A stretch of 64,000 bases of DNA from Colwellia sp. BRX10-3 (GCF_014077505.1 NZ_JACGWA010000004.1:124001-188000); one strand, 5' to 3'; counted from the stretch's first letter, positions 10,046 to 18,684 are shown. The notes: generated by a model not told the origin, from the sequence alone. Made by a program: numbers and translations.

Positions 10046-11185
10046 ATGAGCTTAATAATTTCGAATATAACACTGCATTTTTTATCAAAAAAAGAAGAAA
10101 CTGGTGAAGTTGTACTCAGGTTAGGGCCTGAAAATGTTGCGGCTAGTAGCAAAATTGAAAGTTTTGTTGATGCACTGCATAAAATTTACAATAGCAAAGG
10201 AAGTAAGGCGTACGGACATTTTTCATCAATGCCAGCCGCAGGTGAAAGTGCCCGATTTGTAGATATTATGGAAAGCTATTTAGGTGATACGCAAACTTTT
10301 CATCAATTTAGTAGTCAAGCCGGTAATTTACTTAAAAATGAATTAGAAAAATATGACCTGGCTGAAACTGGTTATTTAATTGTTTGTCATTACGAGTATA
10401 TGGGCGGGCGCTATTTACTGGTAGCGATCATTCCTATTTCTGAACATTATTCTGTTGACGGTGAGTTAAACATTTCAGCAGATCAACATCTTGATACGAA
10501 TAAGTTGCAGTTAGCGGCTCGTATCGACTTATTTGATTATAAAAATAATGTTGAAGGTAATCGCTACATTTCATTTATTAAAGGTCGCGCCGGTAGAAAA
10601 GTGTCTGACTTTTTCTTAGACTTTTTAAGCTGTGAAGAAGGCTTGAATTCAAAAGAACAAACCCAAACCTTAGTGCAAGCGGTTGAAGACTATGTGTCTG
10701 TTAATCAATTTGACGCTAATGAAAAGCAACAATCCCGTAAAGAGCTACTGAGTTACTGCAAAGAGCAAAAAGAGTCGGCGCAAGACGTTTCATTACAAGA
10801 AATAGGTAATGTTATTAAAACGGAAGAAAGCGGACAAGACTTTTACAAATTTTGCCAAGAGCAATCATACCCGATTGAAGAGTCATTCCCACATGATCAA
10901 GCCGTAGTAAATAAAGTCACTAAATACGCGGGTTATGGCAATGGGATCAGTTTAAGTTTCGAACGCAGCCATTTTGGGCAAGATGTTGTTTATAATCAGG
11001 CCAATGAAAGTATTACTATTTATAAAGTGCCGCCAAACTTAAAAGATCAACTATTAGCCTTAATAGAAAGTAATGCTAAACAAAGCGCGAACCAAAATGG
11101 TAGTCAAAGCCAAACAATGGCGACAGAGCAGAATAACGAAAGCTCAAACTTAGATAATGAAGATAATTCACTAAACGAATTTTAA
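10046..11185 (+). CDS. ndpA: Nucleoid-associated protein YejK/NdpA
   Basis: A 379-residue member of the YejK/NdpA family, which localises to the nucleoid and binds DNA. Diagnostic stretches are the N-terminal MSLIISNITLHFL, VCHYEYMGGRYLLVA, the RIDLFDYK segment, and FIKGRAGRKVSDFFLDFL followed by EGLNSKEQTQTL. The end contains the FPHDQAVVNKVTKYAG and PPNLKDQL motifs. It is about 45 residues longer than E. coli YejK because of a Gln/Asn/Ser-rich acidic tail (~residues 345-379), which is low in complexity and probably disordered. The gene is divergent from yejL-yejM. Its distance to pyrC (81 bp) leaves co-transcription uncertain. Confidence 0.95.
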   Translation: MSLIISNITLHFLSKKEETGEVVLRLGPENVAASSKIESFVDALHKIYNSKGSKAYGHFSSMPAAGESARFVDIMESYLGDTQTFHQFSSQAGNLLKNELEKYDLAETGYLIVCHYEYMGGRYLLVAIIPISEHYSVDGELNISADQHLDTNKLQLAARIDLFDYKNNVEGNRYISFIKGRAGRKVSDFFLDFLSCEEGLNSKEQTQTLVQAVEDYVSVNQFDANEKQQSRKELLSYCKEQKESAQDVSLQEIGNVIKTEESGQDFYKFCQEQSYPIEESFPHDQAVVNKVTKYAGYGNGISLSFERSHFGQDVVYNQANESITIYKVPPNLKDQLLALIESNAKQSANQNGSQSQTMATEQNNESSNLDNEDNSLNEF

Positions 11186-11272
11186 GCCTTGTTACAAGAA
11201 AGGTTCGTAAGATATAAATCATGTTGCCCGCTAACGGTAATAGAAAATGAATAGATTAAATTAGGAATGAAA

Positions 11273-12301
11273 ATGACCACATTAACGATTACTCGACCAG
11301 ACGACTGGCATGTACATTTGCGTGATGGCGAAGTCTTAAATAATACCGTTGCTGATATTAGCCGCTACTTTGGTCGCGCTATTATTATGCCAAACCTTGT
11401 GCCGCCAGTGACCAATGCTGAATTAGCTAACCAATACCATCAGCGTATTATGGCTGCTAACCCGAGTAAACAGTTTCAAGCTTTAATGGTGTTGTATTTA
11501 ACAGATCAAACTACGGCTGAAGATATTAAAGCCGCAAAAGCATCTGGTATTGTATACGCGGCTAAGCTTTACCCTGCAGGTGCAACCACAAATTCTTCAT
11601 CCGGTGTAACCAACGTTGATAACATTGCGTCAGTATTAGCCGCAATGGAAGAAGTGAACATGCCATTATTAGTGCACGGTGAAGTTACCGATCATGATAT
11701 TGATATTTTTGATCGTGAAGCCGTCTTTATCGATACCATATTGCGTCCGTTAGTAGCAAAGTACTCAACATTAAAAATAGTGTTAGAGCACATTACGACC
11801 AAAAATGCCGTTGACTTTGTTAAAGCAGCAGGGGCAAATGTAGCCGCTACTATTACGGTTCATCATTTATTATTTAACCGCAATCACATGTTAGTGGGGG
11901 GTATTCGTCCACATTATTATTGTTTGCCAATTCTAAAGCGCAATATTCACCAACATGCATTAGTGGAAGCAGCAACAAGTGGTAGCGAGAAGTTTTTCTT
12001 AGGTACTGATTCTGCGCCGCATCCACAAGGAGCTAAAGAAGCCGCTTGCGGGTGCGCTGGTGCCTATACAGCACATGCTGCGATTGAGTTATATGCTGAA
12101 GCTTTTGAACAAGCTGGTGCACTTGATAAACTTGAAGGCTTTGCCAGTTTACATGGCCCTAAATTTTATAACTTACCGGTAAACAGTGACAAAATAACCC
12201 TAGTAAAAGAAGCATGGGACGTACCTGCAACCATGGCATTTGGCAGCGACCAAGTGGTGCCAATTCGAGCAAATGAAACCATTGCTTGGCAAGTGAAATA
12301 G
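11273..12301 (+). CDS. pyrC: Dihydroorotase
   Basis: Class II dihydroorotase, 342 residues, catalysing the reversible cyclisation of carbamoyl-aspartate to dihydroorotate in pyrimidine synthesis. Metal-site residues are visible: the DWHVHLRDG His pair near residue 15, the Lys of KLYPAGATT that is carboxylated in the family, His in LVHGEV, His in LEHITT, and Asp in GTDSAPH. The ATG at 11273 is chosen because the ribosome binding site TAGGA at 11262-11266 lies 6 bp before it; the ATG at 11267 is too close to that site. A gene for a PTPS-like protein follows after 16 bp and is probably co-transcribed. Confidence 0.95.
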   Translation: MTTLTITRPDDWHVHLRDGEVLNNTVADISRYFGRAIIMPNLVPPVTNAELANQYHQRIMAANPSKQFQALMVLYLTDQTTAEDIKAAKASGIVYAAKLYPAGATTNSSSGVTNVDNIASVLAAMEEVNMPLLVHGEVTDHDIDIFDREAVFIDTILRPLVAKYSTLKIVLEHITTKNAVDFVKAAGANVAATITVHHLLFNRNHMLVGGIRPHYYCLPILKRNIHQHALVEAATSGSEKFFLGTDSAPHPQGAKEAACGCAGAYTAHAAIELYAEAFEQAGALDKLEGFASLHGPKFYNLPVNSDKITLVKEAWDVPATMAFGSDQVVPIRANETIAWQVK

Positions 12302-12317
12302 TAGGGGATTAGAATAA

Positions 12318-13199
12318 ATGCAGTTATTTGTAAATGATTTAACCGTAATCGACTTCTCATATTGTTGTGCGGCACGTGGTATTGTTGGTGAAAGTTGGAT
12401 TGTAGATGTTTTACTCGATGGCAGCTTAAACGAAATGAGCATGGTGCTTGATTTTGCCGTGGTTAAAAAGCAAATTAAGGCTATTATTGATGATGCTGTC
12501 GATCATAAATTATTATTACCGATGCAAGATAATGCGATTAGCGTTGAGGTTTCAACTGAACGTTCAGGGCATGAGTTTGTAAACTTCTCTTCAAAACAGG
12601 GTGCTTACTATTTACAATCACCTAGTTGTGCATTTGCAAAAATAGACACTAAGCAAATAGATATTGCTTCGATAACCGAATATTTAACCAAGATAATTCT
12701 GACGCATTTACCAAAAAATGTTCAGGGTTTAACGTTAAATTTGCGACCAGAAGTCATTGATGGTGCCTACTATCACTATACTCATGGTTTGAAGCTGCAC
12801 GATGGTAATTGCCAACGTATCGCCCATGGTCATCGCTCTAAAATTCATATCTATAAAAATGGTCAACGCTCAGCTGCGCTGGAAGAAGTTTGGAGTTTAC
12901 GCTGGCAAGATATTTACTTAGCCAGTGAAGCTGACCGTATGGCGTTAAGCGATATAGAATTATCTGAAACAGCTATTGCTAACTTAACTCCAAAACACCA
13001 ATTATTTTCTTACTTTGCGCCGCAAGGACGATTTGATATTGCCGTACCAAATACAATTTTAGATGTAGTTGATTGCGACTCAACGGTTGAGTTGTTGGCA
13101 GACTTTATTGTTCGCCAACTTAAGAAACAATCACCGATTGATGAATTTAAAGTCGTTGCCTTTGAAGGTGTTGCTAAAGGAGCCATTGCTAATGGTTAA
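12318..13199 (+). CDS. Fused double-domain 6-pyruvoyl-tetrahydropterin synthase/QueD-like protein
   Basis: A 293-residue protein made of two PTPS/QueD-like halves. The N-terminal half keeps the MVLDFAVVKKQI and AVDHKLLLP motifs (the catalytic Asp/His part of the family), but the zinc-binding His positions are replaced (FSYCCAARGIVGES). The C-terminal half keeps the zinc site, with THGLKLHDGNC followed by AHGHRSKI, and ends in a family-like STVELLADFI helix. The canonical enzyme is about 120 residues and has all of these in one chain. Relatives make 6-carboxy-tetrahydropterin (queuosine path) or pyruvoyl-pterin; the substrate here is uncertain. The stop overlaps the following M23 peptidase gene by 8 bp, and pyrC is 16 bp upstream. 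Confidence 0.8.
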   Translation: MQLFVNDLTVIDFSYCCAARGIVGESWIVDVLLDGSLNEMSMVLDFAVVKKQIKAIIDDAVDHKLLLPMQDNAISVEVSTERSGHEFVNFSSKQGAYYLQSPSCAFAKIDTKQIDIASITEYLTKIILTHLPKNVQGLTLNLRPEVIDGAYYHYTHGLKLHDGNCQRIAHGHRSKIHIYKNGQRSAALEEVWSLRWQDIYLASEADRMALSDIELSETAIANLTPKHQLFSYFAPQGRFDIAVPNTILDVVDCDSTVELLADFIVRQLKKQSPIDEFKVVAFEGVAKGAIANG

Positions 13200-14022
13200 A
13201 CAGTGTACTTTATTATTAAAACTTTCGTTTATTACTGGCTTATTAATTTCGCAAGCCCTGTCAGCTAAAACACTTCTTAGCGAGCAGTTTTTCCAAGGCG
13301 CATTAATTGTTGGAAAAACATCGCCCGACAATAAAGTAACGCTTAATGGTAAATCAATCAAAGTCTCTAAAAACGGAGATTATGCTTTAGGTTTTAGCCG
13401 AGACGAAAAAAATAATAGCGAACTCATAATTCTTAGCCCAAATGGCGCAGCTGAAAAGCGAATATTAAAGCCGCTAAAGCGTGAATACAACATTCAACGG
13501 GTTGAAGGCATCGCTAAAAGCATTATGAACCCGAACAAAAAGGCAAATATCCGTGTTGGGGAAGATAATAAAAAAATAAAAGCTGCTCGAAAAGTTGATA
13601 GTAACTTAACTGCATTTGCTAAGGGTTTTGTTGCTCCAATCGAGGGTATAATTACGGGCGTATATGGTAGTCAACGTTACTATAACGGCGTACCTAAAAC
13701 GCCACACTATGGCTTAGATTACGCAGGAAAAACTGGCGACCCAGTTAAATCACCTGCAGACGGCACCATACTGATGTTTGTACCTGATATGTTTTATTCT
13801 GGCGGCACTATGATCATAGATCACGGCCATGGCGTTAGCTCAACATTTTTGCATTTAAGCGATTCGTATGTCAGTGTTGGTGATAAAGTGAGTAAGGGAC
13901 AGCTTGTCGCTGCGGTTGGCGCAAGTGGCAGGGCTACAGGCCCACACTTAGATTGGCGTATAAACTGGTTTAACATGAGATTAGACCCCGAGTTAGTGTT
14001 AAAGCTTAAGCCTTTAAAGTAA
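13192..14022 (+). CDS. Secreted M23-family metallopeptidase
   Basis: A 276-residue exported peptidase with a signal peptide (MVKQCTLLLKLSFITGLLIS, cleavage near ALSA). A beta-rich N-terminal part (~25-130) precedes the LytM/M23 domain (~145-270). Zinc-site motifs are HYGLDYAG (HxxxD), FLHLSD and GPHLDWRINW; the last is a common variant of the HxH motif in this subfamily. Such enzymes cut peptidoglycan cross-bridges or activate amidases in the periplasm. The ATG at 13192 was chosen because it follows an AAAGGAG ribosome binding site and begins the signal peptide; the frame extends upstream but without export features. It overlaps the PTPS-like gene, so the two are coupled. Confidence 0.9.
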   Translation: MVKQCTLLLKLSFITGLLISQALSAKTLLSEQFFQGALIVGKTSPDNKVTLNGKSIKVSKNGDYALGFSRDEKNNSELIILSPNGAAEKRILKPLKREYNIQRVEGIAKSIMNPNKKANIRVGEDNKKIKAARKVDSNLTAFAKGFVAPIEGIITGVYGSQRYYNGVPKTPHYGLDYAGKTGDPVKSPADGTILMFVPDMFYSGGTMIIDHGHGVSSTFLHLSDSYVSVGDKVSKGQLVAAVGASGRATGPHLDWRINWFNMRLDPELVLKLKPLK

Positions 14023-14064
14023 ATAAACAATAATAATTTAACAAAGGCTATTAGTCAGGATATT

Positions 14065-14820
14065 ATGAAAAATTTTCTACTTTTAATTTGTTTAATTATA
14101 AACTTCACTAGTCATGCTAAAGATCTTCAAGTTGGATGGGAGCTATGGTTTCCATATCAATATAGAAATAGCCAGCAAGAGCTTGTTGGCTTAGACTTCG
14201 AAATTTTCAACACAATACTTGCCAAAGTTGGTTATACAACAGCGTACACAGAGTTACCCTGGAAGCGACACTTACACTATTTAAAAACTGGTGAAATGGA
14301 TGTTGCTATGGGCGCATCAAAAAGTGAAGAACGTCTTCGTTATGCTATGTATAGCCAATCATATCGACAAGAAACCGTGAATTTATTTGTTAGAAATGGC
14401 GAAGCTAATACCATTAAATTAGTCACATTAAATGAACTCGCTGGTAGCGATTACATGATTGGAATCGAAAGTGGTTATTATTATGGTGACGAATACAAAG
14501 CACTGATGAAAACGGCTGAATTTCAAGAGCATATTATTGAGGTTGTTGATATTGAAGAGAATGTAACTTTACTATTAGCAGGGCACATTGATGGTTTTCT
14601 TGTTGATCCTACCACCATAAAAGCGTTCTCTAACAAGTATAAAATGAATGGAGAGTTTGAAAAACATTCATTAAATATTTACCAAGCAGAGATTCATATG
14701 ATGTTTAGCAAAAAATCAGTTAAACCCACAGTTGTTAAAGCTATAGATCAAGCCATTAGTGATTTAAAAAAATCTGGTGAGTTAGATAATATTATTAATA
14801 AGTGGAGTAAATTAAATTAA
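14065..14820 (+). CDS. Periplasmic substrate-binding protein, SBP_bac_3 type
   Basis: A 251-residue secreted protein with signal peptide (residues 1-18, cleavage near SHA). The mature chain has family 3 solute-binding features: QVGWELWFPYQY, GLDFEIFNTIL, a WKRHLHYLKTGEMDVAMGAS stretch, and the C-terminal AIDQAISDLKKSGELDNIINKW motif. It resembles amino-acid/opine-binding proteins that occur without ABC partners in Alteromonadales and Vibrionales. It lies 42 bp after the M23 peptidase gene and may share its transcript. The ligand is unknown. It has the same fold family as 2701-3507 but is clearly divergent. Confidence 0.85.
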   Translation: MKNFLLLICLIINFTSHAKDLQVGWELWFPYQYRNSQQELVGLDFEIFNTILAKVGYTTAYTELPWKRHLHYLKTGEMDVAMGASKSEERLRYAMYSQSYRQETVNLFVRNGEANTIKLVTLNELAGSDYMIGIESGYYYGDEYKALMKTAEFQEHIIEVVDIEENVTLLLAGHIDGFLVDPTTIKAFSNKYKMNGEFEKHSLNIYQAEIHMMFSKKSVKPTVVKAIDQAISDLKKSGELDNIINKWSKLN

Positions 14821-15055
14821 GTTGTACCACTATTAAACAACAAAGAGTGTTATCTACCCGTTAAACTTTAGATAAATATAGTCGTAAACTCCTCCATCCT
14901 TATTGTATTCATTATACTCATCGTAGTTCCCCTAAAGCTTGAATGATAAATTTAACGCACCTATAGTGGTGGATAAAAGTACTTAAATAATTACTTAGCC
15001 TAGTTTTTATAAACTTGGTATTCATAAACTTTCATATAAGAGAAAAGGACAAAAA

Positions 15056-15370
15056 ATGGCTGGCCAATATCCTGATAGAATAAAGCAACTGCCTCTTTAT
15101 GATGGTCGATTTGATGCTTACAAATTAGCAGCAAATGGTAGCGAAGTGTTGTTTGCATCATATCCTGCGAGCACAGATATACCATCACATAAGCACGATA
15201 CAGACAATTATGGTGTAATTACGCGTGGTGAATTAATTTTAACTATGCAAGGTGAAACTCAACGAATAACAACAGGCCAGTGATATCATGTACCTGCTAA
15301 TGTCGAACACAGCGCTGTATTTGAGCAGGCAACGGATGAAATAGAAATATGGTTTCATGCAACATCATAA
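15056..15370 (+). pseudogene. Cupin-domain protein interrupted by one in-frame TGA
   Basis: A good ribosome binding site (AAAGGA) precedes the ATG at 15056. The reading frame runs 75 codons, meets TGA at 15281-15283, then continues open for 28 codons to TAA at 15370. Together the two parts make a ~104-residue single-domain cupin: the first metal motif PSHKHDTDNYGVITRGE lies before the stop, and the second motif (YHVPANVEHSA) lies directly after it. The TGA sits where related cupins commonly have Trp (G-x-W-Y-H-V-P), so a single TGG to TGA change explains it. The truncated product would lack the second cupin motif. It may be a real nonsense mutation or a sequencing error. Confidence 0.8.
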
Positions 15371-15463
15371 AGTTAAAAAAATACTACTGAACCTCATTTT
15401 CTTATAACATTGAATGCTTGCATAAAATAATTATAAAAATTTACGATAAAACTAGGGAATAGC

Positions 15464-15790
15464 ATGAATACATCGGTTTTTTGCCGTTATTGTGGTGATC
15501 ATATAATTGATAGCGCTCCGGATTGTGAACATTGTGGCGCAGAACAACACTTACCCAGTGCTTTTGGTGGTGTTTCCAGTAAAAATGTTCAAGGATTTTT
15601 TGCCTTTATATATTGTTTACTTCTGGGGGTATTTGGCGTTCATCGTTTTGTGTATGGGAGAAAGCGCAGTGGTTTTTTTATGTTATTTACCTTAGGTGGT
15701 GTCGGTATTTGGTGGTTGGCTGATTTAATTACCATACTTGCTGGCCGATTTGAAGATGCTGACGGCAATATACTAAGTCCAATATTTTAA
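15464..15790 (+). CDS. TM2-domain membrane protein with N-terminal zinc ribbon
   Basis: A 108-residue protein. Residues 7-24 form a zinc ribbon (CRYCGD and CEHCGA, two CxxC knuckles). Residues ~40-95 are a TM2 domain: a hydrophobic helix, the LLGVFGVHRFVYGRKRSGF connecting motif and a second helix with GGVGIWWLADLITIL. TM2 proteins are widespread, with no general function established. It is flanked by the broken cupin gene and a terminator-like hairpin at 15976, and is probably monocistronic. The start is the first ATG and has a weak AGGGAAT ribosome binding site. Confidence 0.88.
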   Translation: MNTSVFCRYCGDHIIDSAPDCEHCGAEQHLPSAFGGVSSKNVQGFFAFIYCLLLGVFGVHRFVYGRKRSGFFMLFTLGGVGIWWLADLITILAGRFEDADGNILSPIF

Positions 15791-15975
15791 TAATTAACTT
15801 TATGTATAACAATATTTTATATTCCAGTAGTGAGCCCTGAACATTAGTGTTTACAAAAAAGTATAGTTAATTAATTAGACAGTAACATAAGAAGAAAATT
15901 ATACTCAAGAATATATTTTATAATGTCAACTAAGCCTTATATCTAAACAGGTTTTTATATATGTTAACCGCGTTT

Positions 15976-16020
15976 AATAAACCGATAGTGTGTTTACCCG
16001 TGCTATCGGTTTATTATTTT
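15976..16020 (+). terminator. Terminator-like hairpin after the TM2 gene
   Basis: A perfect 13-bp stem (AATAAACCGATAG with CTATCGGTTTATT) around a 14-nt loop is followed by ATTTT. It lies ~185 bp after the TM2 gene and before the radical SAM gene. Confidence 0.65.
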
Positions 16021-16086
16021 ATCTGGCTAAATCTAATGCCTTGAATACAATGCTCCAATATTGTTGTACCTAAGAGACGATTTATC

Positions 16087-16989
16087 ATGTACCCATTAAG
16101 TTATATTGAACCTGTATTTAGACCTCCTAGTGAGTGGAAAAGCCTAATTTTACAAGTTACTAATGGCTGTTCTTGGAATAAATGTACATTTTGTGACATG
16201 TATACCAGCGATAGTAAAAAATTCAAACCCAAAAAACTTGAACTCATAGAGCAAGAAATACTGACTATAGTTGCATCTAACTTACCGGTTGGCAGGGTTT
16301 TTTTAGCCGATGGCGACGCCATGATGCTGCCGTTCAATCGTTTAAAAGCTATTTTAGGTTTAATCAAACAATATTTACCCAATGTGACACGAGTGTCGAG
16401 TTACTGTTTACCTAGAAATTTAGGCAATAAAACCGTGGAACAATTATCTGAGCTGCAAGCTTTAGGGTTAACCTTGGTATATGTTGGTTGTGAAAGCGGT
16501 GATAACGAGGTACTTGAGTTAATTGAAAAAGGTGAAACTTATCAAAGTTCATTAGTCGCGTTAAATAAACTAAAGCAAGCGGGTATGAAATCATCAGTGA
16601 TGATTTTAAATGGCTTAGGCGGCCCCGCATTATCGAAGCAACATGCCATTAACTCTGCGCGCTTAATGAATGAAGCCCAACCTGATTATTTATCTACTTT
16701 GGTGGTTAGTTTTCCTTTAGGGATAGAGCGTTTTGCCAAGAACTTTAGTGAACGTAAAGGTCAAGAATTTCGACTACTGCATCAACAGGAATTGTTTCAT
16801 GAAATGAAAATTTTATTATCCGAACTTAAATTAGATAAAACAATTTTTAGATCTGATCATGCATCCAATTATTTAGTCTTGAAGGGTGTTTTAGGTAAGG
16901 ATAAAGCAAAATTAGTTAATACAGTACAAATGGCGATAGAACAATCTAAAAGTATTCCCATCAGGCAAGAATGGGAAAGAGGGTTATAA
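16087..16989 (+). CDS. Radical SAM protein of unknown specificity
   Basis: A 300-residue cytoplasmic enzyme with a radical SAM core. The iron-sulfur motif is NGCSWNKCTFCDMY, a CX4CX2C spacing rather than the usual CX3CX2C; this GCSxNKCTFC form recurs in one uncharacterised COG1032-like family. Further signs are the FLADGDAM strand and the VYVGCESGDNEVLELIEKG segment (SAM-binding GxE-like motif). There is no B12-binding or SPASM-type extension. The gene stands alone and converges with the LysR gene at a shared terminator (17041-17077). The reaction is not predictable from sequence or neighbours. Confidence 0.85.
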   Translation: MYPLSYIEPVFRPPSEWKSLILQVTNGCSWNKCTFCDMYTSDSKKFKPKKLELIEQEILTIVASNLPVGRVFLADGDAMMLPFNRLKAILGLIKQYLPNVTRVSSYCLPRNLGNKTVEQLSELQALGLTLVYVGCESGDNEVLELIEKGETYQSSLVALNKLKQAGMKSSVMILNGLGGPALSKQHAINSARLMNEAQPDYLSTLVVSFPLGIERFAKNFSERKGQEFRLLHQQELFHEMKILLSELKLDKTIFRSDHASNYLVLKGVLGKDKAKLVNTVQMAIEQSKSIPIRQEWERGL

Positions 16990-17040
16990 ACTAAGGTATT
17001 TGTAGTAAACCCATGTTTATAGCATTTGCCAAGCGCTAAA

Positions 17041-17077
17041 AAAACACGGCGTAACTAACATACCGTGTTTTCATTTT
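17041..17077. terminator. Bidirectional terminator between radical SAM and LysR genes
   Basis: A 9-bp perfect stem (AAAACACGG with CCGTGTTTT) with a 13-nt loop. T-runs on both strands suit the convergent genes on either side. Confidence 0.85.
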
Positions 17078-17101
17078 TTACCTATGTTATTAAATGTGCA
17101 T

Positions 17102-18001
17102 TTATATATTTGATGTGGTTTGAATAATTTGATTTCTTAACCATTTGTTTGCAGGATCGAAATCTACATTAGTATGCCAATATAAATGCACATCAATATC
17201 GTGCAAACTAACTGGCAAAGGAAATACCACCAAATCAAGTACCTCGCTGTACATTTTAGCTGTTGTTTCAATAAGCGTTAGCAACATGTTGTTCTCAGCA
17301 ATTACTTTACATGCCGAAAATGCGTGTTGACACCTTAAACCAATTTTACGTTGCAGCCCTAATCGGCCTAACTCAAAATCTTCAATACTAGGTCCCGTTG
17401 TGCGAGACGAAACTAGTACGTGATCTTGTGCGAGATAGGTATCTAAGTCGAGCGTAGACTTTACAATAGGGTGGTTTTTTCGTGCAAGCACCACCAATTT
17501 ATTTTGATCTAACTGTGTGTGCAAAATATTGTCACTCACTGGGACTAGAGTATCTATCGCTAAATCAATATCGCCACTAGCAAGTTTATTTTCCAACTCA
17601 CTACGATTAACTCGCCGGCTACTTTGTAAATTAATTAAAGGTGCCTCTTTTTTGATACGTTGCATTAACGGCGGTAAATATGACGCTTCTAAACCGCCAT
17701 GTAGCGAAACATTAAAGTTATTACGAGAAACCAAAGGTTCAAATTGTCTAGACTGAGCTAAACAAACTTTTAATTGCTGTAATGCTTCACGTACATCAGC
17801 AATAACATTATTGGCAACCGGTGTGGGTCGCATCTCGTTACCTTGACGTATAAACAAAGCATCATCAAAATTATGGCGAAGTTTACTCAACGAATGACTG
17901 ACAGCCGGTTGCGATAAATTAAGCGCTGAGGCCGCTTTAGTAATATTGCCTTCGCAATAAATCGCTTCAAACACTACAAATAAATTTAAGTCTACCTTCA
18001 T
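17102..18001 (-). CDS. LysR-family transcriptional regulator of the adjacent catabolic block (proposed)
   Basis: A 299-residue LysR-type regulator. The N-terminal winged helix-turn-helix (residues ~3-62) shows NITKAASALNLSQPAVSHSLSKLRHNFDDALFIR, and the remainder is a periplasmic-binding-like effector domain. The gene is divergent from the acyl-CoA catabolic block that begins at 18685. A perfect inverted repeat with the LysR T-N11-A pattern lies 48 bp upstream of its start (18049-18069), and a second copy of the same element lies before the catabolic block. This makes autoregulation and control of that block the simplest proposal. The effector is unknown; an acyl-CoA or free acid would fit. 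Confidence 0.9.
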   Translation of the reverse strand: MKVDLNLFVVFEAIYCEGNITKAASALNLSQPAVSHSLSKLRHNFDDALFIRQGNEMRPTPVANNVIADVREALQQLKVCLAQSRQFEPLVSRNNFNVSLHGGLEASYLPPLMQRIKKEAPLINLQSSRRVNRSELENKLASGDIDLAIDTLVPVSDNILHTQLDQNKLVVLARKNHPIVKSTLDLDTYLAQDHVLVSSRTTGPSIEDFELGRLGLQRKIGLRCQHAFSACKVIAENNMLLTLIETTAKMYSEVLDLVVFPLPVSLHDIDVHLYWHTNVDFDPANKWLRNQIIQTTSNI

Positions 18002-18048
18002 ACTTTCCCCATTAGGTTTGCCAATAATTAATCAAATAATTTACTCAT

Positions 18049-18118
18049 ATTATTCATCATATGAATAATGGGTTGTTAATTCTATTCATTTTTTTAATTT
18101 AATAGCTGCAGATAGCAT
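18049..18118 (+). promoter_or_regulatory. LysR-type operator element, copy 1
   Basis: The perfect inverted repeat ATTATTCAT-CAT-ATGAATAAT (18049-18069) contains TTATTC-N7-GAATAA with T-N11-A. Exactly 12 bp later comes CTATTCATTT at 18082, followed by TTTAATTT, and TAGCAT at 18113. The repeat resembles a LysR recognition site with a secondary activation half-site. It lies just upstream of the LysR gene (minus strand). Confidence 0.6.
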
Positions 18119-18287
18119 AGTCAAGTAGTACAAAATTTGTGCTGTACAAATCATTAGAATTTAACAAATGGTGATAATTAAGTAATATTTGAAAATCGAT
18201 CAAATGTACTTAAATAATAATTCATGTTTAAACAATATATATGAAAAGCAATTTACGTATCCTTAACTTTTAACCATAGATATTAAT

Positions 18288-18319
18288 ACAGCCTTGCAAT
18301 ATTTTTATTGCAAGGCTGT
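18288..18319 (+). terminator. Strong hairpin inside the divergent regulatory region
   Basis: A perfect 14-bp stem (ACAGCCTTGCAATA with TATTGCAAGGCTGT) with a TTTT loop, followed by only a short T-rich stretch (TTATTAAT). It would stop transcripts starting near operator copy 1, or could stabilise an RNA end. No gene is obviously served. Confidence 0.55.
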
Positions 18320-18475
18320 TTATTAATAGGGTTGTCATCAGCAATATTGATGATCACACTTATCATCACAGCTTATGCTTTGCTCTATATCATTCCTCTT
18401 TATATTGTAACTGCATATATTCAGCCATTATCTTTAATAATTTCCAGCTCTATTTATTATTAACTCATACTTGAT

Positions 18476-18538
18476 GTTATTCGTATATTGAATAACAGGT
18501 CATAATAACTATTCATTTGTTTAATTTGTCCATAGCAT
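18476..18538 (+). promoter_or_regulatory. LysR-type operator element, copy 2
   Basis: The perfect inverted repeat GTTATTC-N7-GAATAAC (18476-18496) shares TTATTC-N7-GAATAA with copy 1. Again exactly 12 bp later comes CTATTCATTT (18509), followed by GTTTAATTT, then TAGCAT at 18533. It lies ~150-210 bp upstream of the first catabolic gene, in the same orientation as that gene. Confidence 0.6.
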
Positions 18539-18684
18539 TTAGCATGGATTGATCGCCTATATCTGATGTGTGACCATCGCAGTAGTCATTTAACTAGTAA
18601 TTAAAAGTGGTAAGTAAGCAATGATAAAAAGAGTATGTTTTAATTTACATAAAAATCAAGACGATATGGAGCTGGTTTAGTTTC

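Larger units (their letters stand above)
18002..18684. other. Divergent regulatory region between LysR gene and catabolic block
   Basis: A 683-bp region without a normal gene. It contains two copies of a compound operator-like element (18049-18118 and 18476-18538). Between them lie a 10-codon open frame (18241-18273) and a perfect 14-bp hairpin (18288-18319). A 19-codon open frame (18621-18680) ends four bases before the first catabolic gene. The unusual length and content suggest layered regulation. Confidence 0.6.

Noticed and set aside
15281-15283. TGA in the cupin gene as a selenocysteine codon
   Set aside because: Cupins of this type are not known selenoproteins, the position is a usual Trp site, and no convincing SECIS-like hairpin was seen directly after the TGA.
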